In this document: positions 48,123 through 59,658 of the stretch, one piece after another
Layout of the letters: every line of letters starts with the position of its first letter
Numbering within the stretch: position 1 is the stretch's first letter
From: Fomitopsis serialis
Taxonomy: Eukaryota; Basidiomycota; Agaricomycetes; Polyporales; Fomitopsidaceae
NCBI RefSeq assembly: GCF_022376445.1
Contig: NW_025954966.1
Span: 558,001 to 622,000, forward strand
Length of the DNA stretch: 64,000 bases
Direction of reading: 5' to 3'
Translations under genes and position numbers: made by a program
The notes under the pieces: model-generated
Seen by the model: the letters and a program-made list of their open reading frames with translations, nothing else
Told to the model about the DNA's origin: nothing
Database searches by the model: none

Positions 48123-48727
48123 CGAAGAGATTAGGTTCGACACTGCCGCCGAAGGAATACGGGTTTCGATTATGATGTTACCATAATTGGTATTAACAGC
48201 CATCTTCGACGAACATCAAGAAGGAGGAGGAGGAGGAGGGTTTCCATTTAATCACCACGCTCGAGCGCCGTAATAAGTAGTCATCGGCACGCGTGACATA
48301 TTGCTTCTTTCTCATTTTCGGACTCTGAACATTCTAAGTTAAGGAAAAGTAAGTAAGTATCTCCGCGGAAGCCGTAGGATGTTCGGAGTCCGAATCAAGG
48401 AATGCTAGCTTGTGGAAACTGCCGAACAGACTTCGAAAACCCCGTTTTCCCAATCTGACGAGCAGCATGACAGAAGAACACAATTGAGTTCATGCGTAAC
48501 ATGTACCGAACCTTGCGCTGCTTCGCGCGGTCTCACTAAGCGCTGGGTACTGAGTTCCGGGCTTCTGCTCCGATGCAGTGGTTGGGATCATAATAAGCTT
48601 GGGATTCTGCGGCTAGCGAGCGCGTCGCTTCGGTATCTTCGAATCCAACTTGGTAGATTGCATTGAGCCCTGTCCATGGCTTTAACGGCGTGAGCCGCGT
48701 GCGTCGCGGCAGGCGACTATTGGCGTA
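48123..48727 (+). repeat. Left arm of long inverted repeat enclosing the ketopantoate-reductase-like gene
   Basis: The arm matches the reverse complement of 50853-51350 over its length at roughly 80 percent, in blocks such as GAAGAGATTAGGTTCGAC, ATGTTCGGAGTCCGAATCAA, GGAATGCTAGCTTG, AGACTTCGAAAACCCCGTTT and CTTCGGTATCTTCGA. It is longer than the right arm mainly because it contains an R1 repeat at 48221-48297. No coding function recognised, though the frame EEIRFD...AEGIR is shared by both arms. Confidence 0.8.
48221..48297 (+). repeat. Dispersed repeat R1, copy 5, inside the inverted-repeat arm
   Basis: GGAGGAGGAGGAGG, GTTTCCATTTAATCACC, ACGCTCGAGCGCCG and GGCACGCGTGAC. The right arm has a short unrelated stretch here, so the repeat entered or was lost after the two arms arose. 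Confidence 0.65.
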
Positions 48728-48883
48728 CCATGTATGTGCGGATCGTGATTGTGGAGCTCATGCGATACATTACACGCGAATCAAGAAATACACCAAAGCA
48801 TAGAGACTACTTGTACACACATTATCAGACAATCACCGCAGTCAGAGCACAGGTGACAGGAATGCCATCCAGCCCGCTGTTCA

Positions 48884-50377
48884 TCAGTACTTGCTGTGTG
48901 GAGTCAGCGCATTCGCGTCACGAAGCAGTTGATGCTGAACAGGCAGAAGGGACCCGTAGAGAACCTCAAGACGCTGTAATAAACGGTATTCAATCGGTTA
49001 CCCACATGATACCATATCAAGCATGGCACTTACGGGCTGAGCCATACCCCGCTGCCGTCCAAGCCTAACCACTGAGCCCAGGATGACTTCCAGTTCAATC
49101 GGACGTCCAGCTCTTACGTCTGCCAGCGTGCTCGGTACATGCTTCATTGCGCCGCTGGCATACGCCTTGGCGGTTACCGTCAAAATCGACAATGCTGCTG
49201 CATGATCGAGATTGGGTCCGCCACTTGTAGGGGGATAGAGCAAAGAACCGAGGTCGTAGACCTCAAACAAGAGGTTCAACATCATTGGGATCGTGTAATC
49301 GCCAATGAGCGGCGATGCTCGTGGCAGAGACGCGACGACGCCCTCTGGCGAGCCAGGGGATCCGGAGGTAAGAGGAACATCCTGGGGACTATCTTTGGCG
49401 GAAAGACCGGCGGGGGGGATGTGCGTGTCAGGTGAGCCGAAAATTGCATCGCAAGATAGTCGTGTCAGTGCGGGAACCATGTTGAAGCATAGGTTCCAGG
49501 CGTTCTTCATGTACTTCAGACGTCCAATGTCGGCGGTTAGGACGACCTTTGTTCCGCCAGCTTTGAGGGTTTCTGAAAATTCGGTGGCGACTGGAGACAC
49601 CACGACGCCAACTTGGCGATCCACTGTGGGAGGGAGATAGTCTCCGATATCAATGTGGCCCTTGTTACCGGTCAGAAGACGACGCCTGATACTCAGGAGC
49701 TAGTACTTACGAAGTTGTTGTACTCGACAGTGACGCTGTCCCGCATATGCATATGCACCCAAAGAGCAGTTGAGATAAGCCTCGGGTTTTGCGACGGTAC
49801 CTTCTGGCTCAAAGTCACGTAAATGTCTTCTTCGACATCGATGCCGTTTTGCATGAAGACAAACGCCGGTTGCGGGTGTGCACCGTCATACGTAAGACCT
49901 AGCAGCGGTGCAACTACATCTCTGGTCGTGGTGACCTCCGGAATAGCCTTCGTTGCAAGCACGACAAACGCATATGTGCGGTCAAGTGCTTGGTCCAGCG
50001 AGGACATCACTGGAAAACGATGAGGCAAGGTGCCTCACAAAGGAGGCGACTACGACGCACAGCGGTGGGGTCTCCAGTTTGCCACGTCTCCAGTGTCGGT
50101 GTTTATCATTGTGAAACCCGATTCTGTGACTCGCTCATCAACGACTTGAGCTCATCAAACATACAGACGGTCGTTGACTACCTTTTAATGCTTCGTAGTT
50201 TCCGCGAGCAATAGCAGTCACCCTCGTTCGGCCACTCTTCTCAAGAATATATGCATCTGTCCAGTACGCTCGTCAAACAGGATTACTCAGAAGTATATAT
50301 GGAAACGTACAGAATGCACCGATGGCTCCCATACCAATGACCAGAGTATCCGTTACAGGCCGTGTCTGCGCATCCAT
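48884..50377 (-). CDS. 2-dehydropantoate 2-reductase-like protein (ApbA/PanE family)
   Basis: NADPH-dependent reduction of a 2-oxo acid to a 2-hydroxy acid; the family enzyme makes pantoate, but many fungal members have unknown substrates. Starts MDAQTRPVTDTLVIGMGAIG at 50377 (GxGxxG nucleotide loop). Spliced exons then give AYILEKSGRTRVTAIARGNY, GFTMINTDTGDVANWRPHR, and ALDRTYAFVVLATKAIPEV (family TKA motif). FVFMQNGIDVEED corresponds to the QNG motif, and LKYMKNAWNLCFNMVPALTR holds the Lys/Asn catalytic region. The C-terminal domain has TLADVRAGRPIELEVILGSV and ends, after a last intron, PRLEVLYGSLLPVQHQ. All frames join. The gene is the only one between two long inverted repeat arms. Confidence 0.85.
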
Positions 50378-50852
50378 AGTGGCTAAAGGATGGAAGAGAG
50401 ATGTGATTCGAGAGACGCCGGAGGGAGGTTGATGCCTCGGCAGCCAGATCAGCAACAGTTTAAGAGCAACTGGGTACTCGCGTCGACGTAATTGTAAGCG
50501 CCTGTTGCGACAGTCTTGGGTCTACCAGAATATGTGCTGTAAGAACGGGGTCCAGAAACCTTCAGTTGACACTTTCACATGGTCTGACGAAGCCTAGCCG
50601 CATCCGATCAAGCAAACACTTGACCGCAACAAAGACACGAAGAAATCAGGGTTGTAACACACCTAAGATGCCATCTAAGTTCATCCAAACGCATACCATC
50701 AACACGGGTCCACAGCATCGATACATAAACTTATCGCATGCTGAGTGAGCGGCCCATTGATGCAACGAAGGCCCATCTGCCAGCAGTGGAATGCATCTCA
50801 ACGGATTGATGAGCATGGATGATCTTGACAGATACACGGATGCCAATTAGGA

Positions 50853-51350
50853 CTTACGCCAATGGTCGCACGCCGTGGCGGCTCGCGTCGTTGAGGCCAT
50901 GGACAGGGCGCAACTTCGAGTTGAAGTCGAAGATACCGAAGCGAAGCACTCACTAGCTGCAGAACCGCAAGCTTGTTATGATCCCAACCAATGCGGAGGA
51001 GGAGGAGGAGGAGCTCAGCGCTTAGTAAGACCGCGCTTAGCAGCGCAAGGTTCGATACATATTACGTACATATGAACTGAAATGTATTCTTCTGTCAGGA
51101 AAACGGGGTTTTCGAAGTCTGTTCGGCGGTTTCCCAAGCTAGCATTCCTTGATTCGGACTCCGAACATCCTAAGGCTTCGGCGGAGATCACCTTTTTGGC
51201 ATATTCAGAGTCCGAAAATGAAAAAGAAGCAATCTCCACAAAATCTCCATGATGTTCGTCGCAGATGGCCTTTTGTACCAATTATAGTAACATTATGATC
51301 GAAAACCTTATTCCTTCGGCGTCGGTTGCGTCGAACCTAATCTCTTCAGC
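50853..51350 (-). repeat. Right arm of long inverted repeat
   Basis: Reverse complement of the left arm. It includes a GGA run at about 50995-51012 where the left arm has unrelated bases. It lies between the start of the reductase gene and the 3' end of the acyl-CoA-oxidase-like gene. Confidence 0.8.
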
Positions 51351-51475
51351 AACCCTTCCTCCTCTTTTCTCCTCCGGCTGTGCATGCGGTGGGAACGTTC
51401 GGCGTCCAATATATAATTCGGAAGTGACGAGCCTGTTATGATCAAGGCTCCAAGACGTGACAGCTTTACTACAAT

Positions 51476-53388
51476 CTAGCGGGTGAAGGTCCAAAAAAAT
51501 GGGACAAGGCCTCCTGTTTGAATGAACGCAGATTCGTTAGCGCCTGTACAGGTGGTGCGGGGCCTTGGTTCGGGGTTTGTGAGCAACTGACTCACTTTCT
51601 TGTGGACCAGCGACTCGACCCATGCATCCCATGCGGCATCACTAAGAATCGGCACAGGGATTACATGCCTAATCTTCAAGCCGTCTGCAAGCTCCTGAAC
51701 ATGTGGTAGCATGGCAGTGACCGCTCTGTGCTCTCGCATTATACGTTCCATCTCTCCGATGCCTTCGACCTCCGTGTACCATGCAGGATCCATGCGAATG
51801 GCGGCGCACTCGAAGAGATCCAACAGAACGCGAGGTACGCCTGCGTCTAAGGCACATGAGTATGCATAGCTGCAGCCCAACGCCAGAACGCCACGTTCGC
51901 ACTGCGGAAGGACGAGGGCGTTGAATAGTGGGTCGCGATGGCCGTCAGGTAAGCCGCCTAGAAGCTGTGCGCATCGATTGTACACACCCCTCGCGTGTTT
52001 CTCTAGGAGGGTGCCTTCGTGCGTACACTGCGGCAATGTGTACTTTCTCTGCAAGAGCTCCGAGAAGAGGCGAATCGCGATGGTCGTCACGTCGCCCTCC
52101 GCTATGACCAATCCACGCATGTCCATCTAAGGTGGGACACCGGTAAGTATGATATATCAATCTTGTTAATGGCAGAACGTACCTCAATCCGGCTCACAAA
52201 GTTGTGACCAAACGTTCCCTGGGCCCCAAGGCGCTCCGCGACTTCCCGGTACGATTGAACAGTGAACCGACATACTGTGGTCTTGAATATTGTCGCCATC
52301 CCTTGCAGCACGTCACCCTCGACGACCCGCGATTCGAGCGCTTGTGCAACATTGTTCGACCAGGCGTCGAGCACGTGCGCAACGGCCACAGAGTAGAGAA
52401 CCGGTAATTGCTGAGTTCGGAATGACATGATGGGAAACTTATCCCCTCTCGTTCCCTGTACGTGTCTTCGATACGAGTAGTCGACGCCAATGCAGGCTGT
52501 CAGCTTGATTCCCGTCACGGCGACCATCGGTATGCAGATTTGGCCCAACGTTATTCTTCGGATATACTGTTTCAGTAACGCATGATGGTCCGTGACCGAC
52601 AGATAGTCTGCACCAAGGAATGCACTGGGCGGCAGCTTGACCTGGTCGAAGGAGGTCAGTGCGTAATCCAATGCACATGTACCGTTCCGAGGAGGTAACA
52701 AAACAGCAGATACTCTGGAGTGCATACGGCCAGGATAAGACGTCGGGAGAAGGAACGGATGGATTCCACGATCGTCTTTTCCGACCATCAACCTCGCAAA
52801 AACAATTGCAACCTTCGGAATGACTGGGTGCGGCATCGTGGGAGGCATGAATCTAGAGAAATTGGTGAGTTACATCGACGTCACATCAGCTGTGTTTTCA
52901 TGCTCGGACTCACTTGCAGGCGCTGCTATTCGGAGTATGCAAAATGAAACCATCCTCGACTTTCTCGGCGACGGTCTCCAGTCCCAAGATATCAAGACCA
53001 TGGCCGACTTCGGTCAGCAGGAAATTGCCCATGACCTCGCCCTTCAGAGCACGTTCGACGAGCGGTTTCAAATCTGGTCGCCTTGGAATGAGCGGGGCGA
53101 TGGTGCCCAAGAAGAGATTGACATGGCAGGCAAGTATATTGGCGCAGCCGACGTCAAGCGCCATGATCGGGTGCCTGTGCATGCGGATGAATGCGCTCGT
53201 GCAGAGGTCAACATCGTCGAGAGTCAGTTCTGTGGAGGTGTGAGCACGCTTTTGGCTCTGGTCGATATGCATGAATATTTACTGATCTCTTGAAGAATGA
53301 CTTGTGCTCTGGTGTACGACAGCAACGTCTGCTCCTCCAGAGTGAGCAGCTCTGTTCGCAGATCAAACGATGGGTGCCACGAGTCCAT
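51476..53388 (-). CDS. Acyl-CoA oxidase/dehydrogenase-like flavoprotein
   Basis: Exons 53388-53283, 53229-52914, 52852-52183 and 52126-51476 give 580 residues in frame. Features of the peroxisomal acyl-CoA oxidase fold: MGNFLLTEVGHGLDILGLET (FAD/substrate LTELGHGS-like motif), ILHTPNSSACKF, VIPKVAIVFARLMVGKDDRG, IHPFLLP, YALTSFDQVKLPPSAFLG, and the helical C-terminal half ending in FTR. Family role: alpha,beta-dehydrogenation of acyl-CoA with hydrogen peroxide release. The TELGHG motif is TEVGHG here. The chain is about 80-100 residues shorter than typical acyl-CoA oxidases, and the C-terminus has no SKL-type peroxisomal signal, so location and chain-length preference are open. It is divergent to the monocarboxylate-type transporter across 2.2 kb. 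Confidence 0.82.
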
Positions 53389-55582
53389 GGGGCGTTAGAT
53401 GAACTGAAGAGATGCAGTCCGAATCTACTACCCCACCGAGCTCGCTTTAAACTGAGTTGACATTCGCATGTTAACTTAGTCAGTGTACAACGTCAACGGT
53501 GACACGTGTCGGCGCGAAAATTGAGAATCAAGTTGCTCACAGACGAGTCTAACGAAATAATCGTTAAGGGCGCGAGTCCCCCAATGTATTCGTTCTTGTG
53601 TTCCTGGTAGTATCTCCGCCATGACCTCACCTGTATCTATACTTGTAATCAGTACTGTGTTTCTCAGTACGTGCGAACAGAGCGTGCTGACCCTGACCGA
53701 TGTTGCACCATGGCTATCGTCGGGCTATGTCCCTTGTGACACTTTCTCTGGTTAGGACATGTTGAAGCTCGTCAGAATTCGTAGGAAGCTTGTAAGGCAC
53801 CCGTGAGTCGAGGCCTCCTGGTACATTTGGCATCCGCAAGGATCAGAATTCGTAATCTTCCTCGGTCATGTGCATGTCAGTGAGTACTTGAGTTCCCGGG
53901 ACCTTCTCACGTTTCGTTTGATCACAACTGTCCATCTGATATGTCGAAGTGACTTCTCGTTAGATGGTGCTACCAGCGATATCTGTGGCTTATTTCACAT
54001 ACGTCGAGTAGAAGTCGCACCGTTTGTAGCAGCCTCAGTAATAAGGTTCACCCATGACCGGTTGACCACCAACTGGTCTACAAATGTGCGTATGTTCGAC
54101 GACAGCACAGAAAGCGTCAAAAGACATGTGCAGACTGAGAACTCCCCTAGTTCTGAGTAAACGCCGGCGCATCTCTTTGGGAGTGTGAATCCGCAATTTC
54201 CGCACAAAGCGCAAGTCGGACTAGTCACGCACGCCAGTGAACCAATTGATTCGATGCTTCAAGCTTCAAGCTTCAGCGCTCAGCGCTCAGCACTGAGTAC
54301 TGATCGATGTTTACAGCCGCACATGGGGTACGTCCGGGAGTCCTGCGAGAACAAATGATTTAGATGTCGTTCAAGTCATCCGAAGACGGGCGGTGACAAG
54401 CCTATGTACCACTGCGGCGTCTATCGTGATCAAGAGTTGCGTTACCGAGACTTATATCTGGAGGTCCTGTTTTGATCGCGGCACCTCAGTCGGAGGGCTG
54501 ATAGCCAGTGTATCGTATGAGTCTGGTAGTTGAGAGATACCTCGGTATGCGAGGATGGCAGTAAGTACCAATACGCGTACATGGCTGCATTAATGGCAGT
54601 TCTACCCTCACGGTATTCAGCGGAAGACGCCGAGATTTCAGGCTCCGAACGCCACCATCCGTTCGCTCCCGAGCGCTTTCTCTGCGCCACCACGAAATGT
54701 ACCATGCTCCGGTCATGCTCTCGTACTCACGGACATCCACAAAAGAAGCTCAGATCCACCGGGAGTTCTCTCCTGCCCGGGTCTCTCACTGCGATACAGG
54801 ACGACAGGTAGGCGAGAATGGAGCATGGACTACGTCTGTCACGGTAAGCTCAGACCATCTCCGGCATCCGGGCAGTGCGGATGCGGGGTGGGCCTCGTTC
54901 GGAGATCGGTCCCCTGCCAGACAGCGGAATGCAGTGTCAGCATAGGACACGCTGCAGCGCTGCACTGCGGAGGCTGATTCAGAGTTTGATATTCTCCTCA
55001 GACTGGACGTATGGTTTGACAGCTGACAGCTCCTCCACAAGTCGCTTCTCGATATGGAGGGCGCCACAAGGCTGCCGTAAACGGTGCGACCTGTGGAAAG
55101 TCCGGCGACCATGGACAAGTGACCAAGGTGGATATCGATGCATGCCGACAGTGCCGCCGCCGGCGGTACCGGTGTTCTGTCAGGGAGGCTGCTTCGCAGG
55201 AAGGGACCGCTCTGGGCTCTGCCACTGAGCCCACGAATCTCCCTACCATCTTTGTTCGGACTTGACTTGCATTTCGCTTCCTGTCATTTGTCGTTCGAAA
55301 TGTGGGTCCACCGCGTGAGTTTCCGCACGAAGCCTGTCGCGACTGGCGTCCTTGCCCAGCACGATAAACCGTTTGCAGTCGCGAGCGTCGTTCTCGTAGC
55401 TGCTCTTACTCCTGGGGCTCACCTAGGACTGCCAGCTAACCGTCAAAACGTAGAAACCCTTCGACGCTCTCGTCAGCAGCATCTACGGCCGGAAACCATT
55501 GCCGACTCGTGCATCACCTCGGTGGTCTACAGCAGTAACGAAGGCTTGTACGTCACGCCACCCAGGTCCCCAGTATTGCAAT
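53389..55582. other. Divergent intergenic region
   Basis: No coding exon recognised between the divergent oxidase and transporter genes. Near 54255-54300 short palindromic words repeat in tandem (CAAGCTT twice, CAGCGCT twice). Regulation from a shared region is possible but not shown. Confidence 0.4.
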
Positions 55583-57494
55583 ATGACTTCTACAACCGAC
55601 GGCTATGCTCGCGGGCCATGGCGAGCCTGGCTCACTGGTACGCCTGTCCAAAATGATATGTTACGTGCATCTGCTCACGCATTACAGTCGTTGGAGCGTT
55701 CCTTATGCAGTTCAGCGTCGTCGGTTTTGTGAGTATCCTGCATTATCGCCAGCTTTCGCTTATGGTACCTCCAGATGTCCGCCTTTGGTGTCATGCAAGC
55801 GTATTATGTCCAGACCTTCCTCTCGCATTCCTCCGTATCCGCCATCAGCTGGATCGGGAGTATTCAGACACTTCTCGATTTGACTCTCGGTGCATTCCTC
55901 GGACCATTGTGCGTGCCCGTGTCGAATGCTCGCGCGTTGCGCCTTGTTTCTGACGCTATCCAGCCTGGATCGCGGATACCTGAGACATGTCGTGATCGGC
56001 GGGTCGACCATATTCGTGATTTGGTGCGTACATCCATACCCTACAAGTTATGAACCTTGTTGATCCCGCTGCTACTTTCCCAGCCATTTCATGCTCTCAC
56101 TTGCAAAACCCGAGAAGTATTATCAAGTTATCTTGTCTCAGGGAATCGGGATGGGCTTAGGAATAGGCTCTATCTTTCTACCCACGTCCGTCCTCATTTC
56201 TCAACATTTCAAACGCAGGAAAGCACTCGCAATGGTGCGCACTTCATTTACTAGAGTGAGTATAGTATAGTGAACGCATTATATCCTAGGGTATTGTACC
56301 AGCCGGCGGCTCCCTGGGCGCAGTTGCCTTCTCCAGTAGGCGTTCATCCATGTTATGACTTCCCACTGAACGAGTTTCGTATTCACAGTCGCCCTGAACT
56401 ACCTACTCAACGGGTCTCTGGGATTTGGCTGGTCCATTCGCGTGACTGCATTCATATGTCTCAGTCTGCTGTTGGTCGGCAATCTCCTGCTCTTCGACCC
56501 GAAACCCGCCAAGGATGACATGCCCGCTCAAGATATGCAAGAGAAGCCACCCGACGCCATCGGCGCTGTCAGCGAGGGAGCAGACGAGAAGGAACTCGAC
56601 GCGCACGCCGAGCACGACGACGCCGCCCCTCCACCCTTCCTGGACCGCGAGTATGTGTGCATCCTCGTCCAGGGCTTCTTGATGGGCCTCGGGTTCTGGT
56701 TTCCCTCGTCCTATGTGCAGCTCTTCGCGGAACAGAAGGGCGTGGACCAGCAGCTATCGTTCTACACCATCGCAATCCTGAACGTGGCAAACGCGCTCGG
56801 CCGCATTGTCCCAAACTGGCTCGGCGACCGATGGGGTGCCTTGGAGGTGTACGTCCCATGCCTTCTAATCAACTGTGCGTCACGCTATGCCAGTGTGCTA
56901 CACATGTGTTGCTGACAAGCGATGCGACGGGTTAGCTGGTCTGCAGTTCGCACTCCTCGGGTGCTCGACGCCATATGGGCTCGTGCTGTTCACGATCTTG
57001 TAAGCGCACCTATCTTCTGGACTTCTTCCGACGTTCATTGCAGGCATCGTAGCTATGGCTTTTTTTCGGGAGCAGGTGACGCGCTCTTGCGGCTTCCATT
57101 CGTGCGCCTGCCGTCTGACCATTCGCCACAGTGGTGTCGCTGTATCTCCCTGTCGTGGCATCCATCAGCACCGAAGGTGCCAACGTAGGGTGGGTCCGCT
57201 CGTCCCATTCACGCTTCCGCGGTCATGACCGCCCTCTTTCACAGAAAACGCATGGGCATCGCCTTGTTCCCCGCCGGCATTGCAAGTCTGATCGGCACGC
57301 CCATCGGAGGCGCTCTAATCGGACATGACTACGTTTGGTGGAAGGGCGTCGTCTTTGCAGCGGTTAGTCGAAGTCTGTCCGAACCTGCTCGCGTTCGTGC
57401 GGATGTTGACGCGTTTGCACTACCATAGGTGACTGGGCTGGCTGGCGCTACTGTCACAGCGTCCATTCTACTGGTTCGGCGGCGCAAGTCATGA
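55583..57494 (+). CDS. MFS monocarboxylate-porter-type transporter
   Basis: Starts MTSTTDGYARGPWRAWLT, where GGxxxW-like DGG/RAWLTVVGAF is the conserved entry to helix 1 of fungal MCT/MCH proteins. Then FSVVGFVSAFGVMQAYYVQT, SAISWIGSIQTLL, FLDRGYLRHVVIGGSTIFVI and AKPEKYYQVILSQGIGMGLG. The signature SIFLPTSVLISQHFKRRKAL is followed by GIVPAGGSLGAVAF, a charged central loop rich in Asp/Glu/Ala (56510-56640) and helices 7-12, with LPAGIASLIGTPIGGALIG; the end is LLVRRRKS. Introns of 45-70 bp all use GT-AG and no frame break is seen. Fungal members move monocarboxylates, riboflavin or unknown compounds; a 2-oxo or 2-hydroxy acid substrate would suit the neighbours but is inference. Confidence 0.87.
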
Positions 57495-58451
57495 TCAGCT
57501 ATCTCCTCGACAGCCTCTCGTCCCCACCCAAATATTGCTACTGGCCCATTAAACTTGTTGATAAACTATAGATGTTATGTACCTGATGGACGTCGGTCAC
57601 CGTTTTTCGAATGTATCCTCAGTAGCTCAATGAATTATGCAGCAGTAGCACGCTCCTGTGAAGTCATCCGAGCCAAGTGGCAGTGAGCCTGGCCGCAATG
57701 ACGTGCTCATCACTTACTAAGAATGGCCGCTAGCCGTGTCTGGCTCCTCTGAACATAGAGTTTTGGGAGTAATCTGGGTCTGGGGTAAGCGGCCAGCTTA
57801 CATCGAGGATGACAAGCATAGGTCTACAGTACTAAGGACGTCTGCTGCCGTGCTACTACTTATACTACTAGTGCAAGGCTTGCTCTTCGACTTCCGAGCT
57901 ACAACGGTTGTGGTGGCATGATCATGATTTATACCGGACTTGCCAGCGGCACAGCCATTTGTAGACTCTGTTTGTCATTGTAGCACCCGAGCGGCTCGAA
58001 ACACGAAGGTTCATGCACACCGTGAAAGACGGACTGTCCTGTCAATTTGGATTCTAGGATGGGCAACAAGGGCGCACCTTATGCGGCGGCCAAGCTAAGT
58101 TCATGCTGCTGCTGCTGCTGCCTGTTTTGTTCCAAGTACTGCTTGACGGCACTCTGTTGCAATTAATTACGGTGGTCCGCTCATCAGTCTCATGTACGTC
58201 GTACTTAGTACAGAGATGGTTTTCTCTGGCTTCTTGCGAGATGTGAATTCCTTCTTGGAGGCAGAAGTCATTGGGATACCTGAGCCCATACGCGAAGCGG
58301 CTAAGCGAAAGATCGTCCGTGAACGTAACGCGCAAATGGGAGCGACATCTAGTCCCCTAGGCAGACGAAAAAGAAGACCTTTTTGAGTGGGGAGGTAGGA
58401 TGAGGCACTGTATTCGTTTCACCCTTCTGATAGGGACCCCAAGGACTAGTC

Positions 58452-58505
58452 GGGAGGAGAAGGAGGAGGGTGGGTCCATTTAGTCATCGGCCGGGGAGGT
58501 CGGTT
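58452..58505 (+). repeat. Dispersed repeat R1, copy 6
   Basis: GGAGGAGAAGGAGGAGGGT, then GGGTCCATTTAGTCATCGGC and CGGGGAGGTCGG; closest to the copy at 16.2 kb. It lies within 60 bp of the MT3 TATA box. Confidence 0.65.
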
Positions 58506-58560
58506 CGCATGTCCCAGTACTTGTTGGTTGATAGTATACGGAGACATGTTTTAGCAGGGG

Positions 58561-58566
58561 TATAAA
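58561..58566 (+). promoter_or_regulatory. Probable TATA box of MT3
   Basis: TATAAA 49 bp upstream of the ATG at 58615; the spacing leaves a short 5' leader. Confidence 0.5.
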
Positions 58567-58614
58567 GCATGATTGAGCAATGAGCGACGAGCAGCAACAC
58601 TCACCCGCCCCGCC

Positions 58615-59658
58615 ATGTCGACCGTGGCCGAAAAGGAGTCCCCCACTGGTACAGACGGCAACACATTTATTGCCAATGCTAAGCCCATAGAGCATGCTCA
58701 GAGGGCCCACCAGTCCTTCCCTGGGGCTAACTATGTCCTGCCATCGGATCCAACCGAGAGAGACCGGTACGTGCTAGGTATTCTATCGTGTAGGAAGCTC
58801 ACACCGGTGTCAGGCTCGCACTGCAACACAAACTGCTCAAGGGGGCTTTCGAAGACCGCCTAATTATCTGCCCTGTCGCGATATGTGCGGAAGACTGCAT
58901 CCTGGATAGTGGTACCGGTTCCGGTGAGTTCGGCGAAGCACGTTAACCAAGCGGATGGTTCTCACTCAGAATGGTTCCCAGGTACATGGCTTGTGGACAT
59001 TCTCAGCATCGTTCCAACGTCTACGGTCGTTCATGCAATCGACATCGAAGCCCGCCTTTTCCCTACTGAGGTCAAGGAGGTCGTCTCGCGCGGGAACGTC
59101 GAGTTTATGGTCGCTACAATCACGAAGCTCCCCCCCGAATGGTCAGATATGTTCAAACTCATCCACCAGCGTCTCCTCGTCGCAGCACTCCGCGCTGAAG
59201 AGTGGACGATCGCTATCAAGGAGATGATGCGCACGCTTGCTCCGGGCGGCTGGGTGCAGCTCGACGAAGTGGGGTCCTGGAAGGCGGGGCCCACGACCGA
59301 GAAGCATATACTCCTGGTCCAGGATTTGTTCAAAGCCAAGAGCCTCGTGCTAGATTGCGCGCGCTACATTCCCGACATGCTGCGCGATTTGGGCTTCGTC
59401 AATATTTGTGTCGAGGAAAGAACCATACCTCTGGGAAGCTGGGCTGGCGATGTTGGCGTCGCCGCGCGGGACAATTTCATGGGAGTGTTCAGGGGCATGA
59501 AGACGCCTATTCTGAATGCAGGAGGACTGGGTGTTGTTGGGTCGGAAGCTGAGTTTGATGAGCTTCTCGACAGCGTTGAGAACGAGTGGAATGAGACGGT
59601 GGGAGCAGAGATTAGGTTCTACATCTTCTCCGCTCAAAAGCCCGACAACAAAGAGTAG
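58615..59658 (+). CDS. Class I SAM-dependent methyltransferase (MT3)
   Basis: Exons 58615-58766, 58814-58923 and 58982-59658 give 312 residues. Motif I reads LDSGTGSG-TWLVD, split by intron 2 exactly as in MT1 and MT2; exon 2 is again 110 nt. Then VVHAIDIEARLFPTEVKEVV, LAPGGWVQLDEVGSWKAGP and the C-terminal FSAQKPDNKE. The N-terminal region is more diverged and longer than in MT1. Family members are related to LaeA/UMTA-type methyltransferases; the acceptor is unknown. Intact. Downstream of the monocarboxylate-type transporter on the same strand. Confidence 0.88.

Larger units (their letters stand above)
57495..58614. other. Intergenic with R1 repeat and TATA box
   Basis: No coding exon recognised. 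Contains a short CTG run near 58104-58120, an R1 repeat at 58452-58505 and, at 58561-58566, TATAAA placed 49 bp before the MT3 start. Confidence 0.45.
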
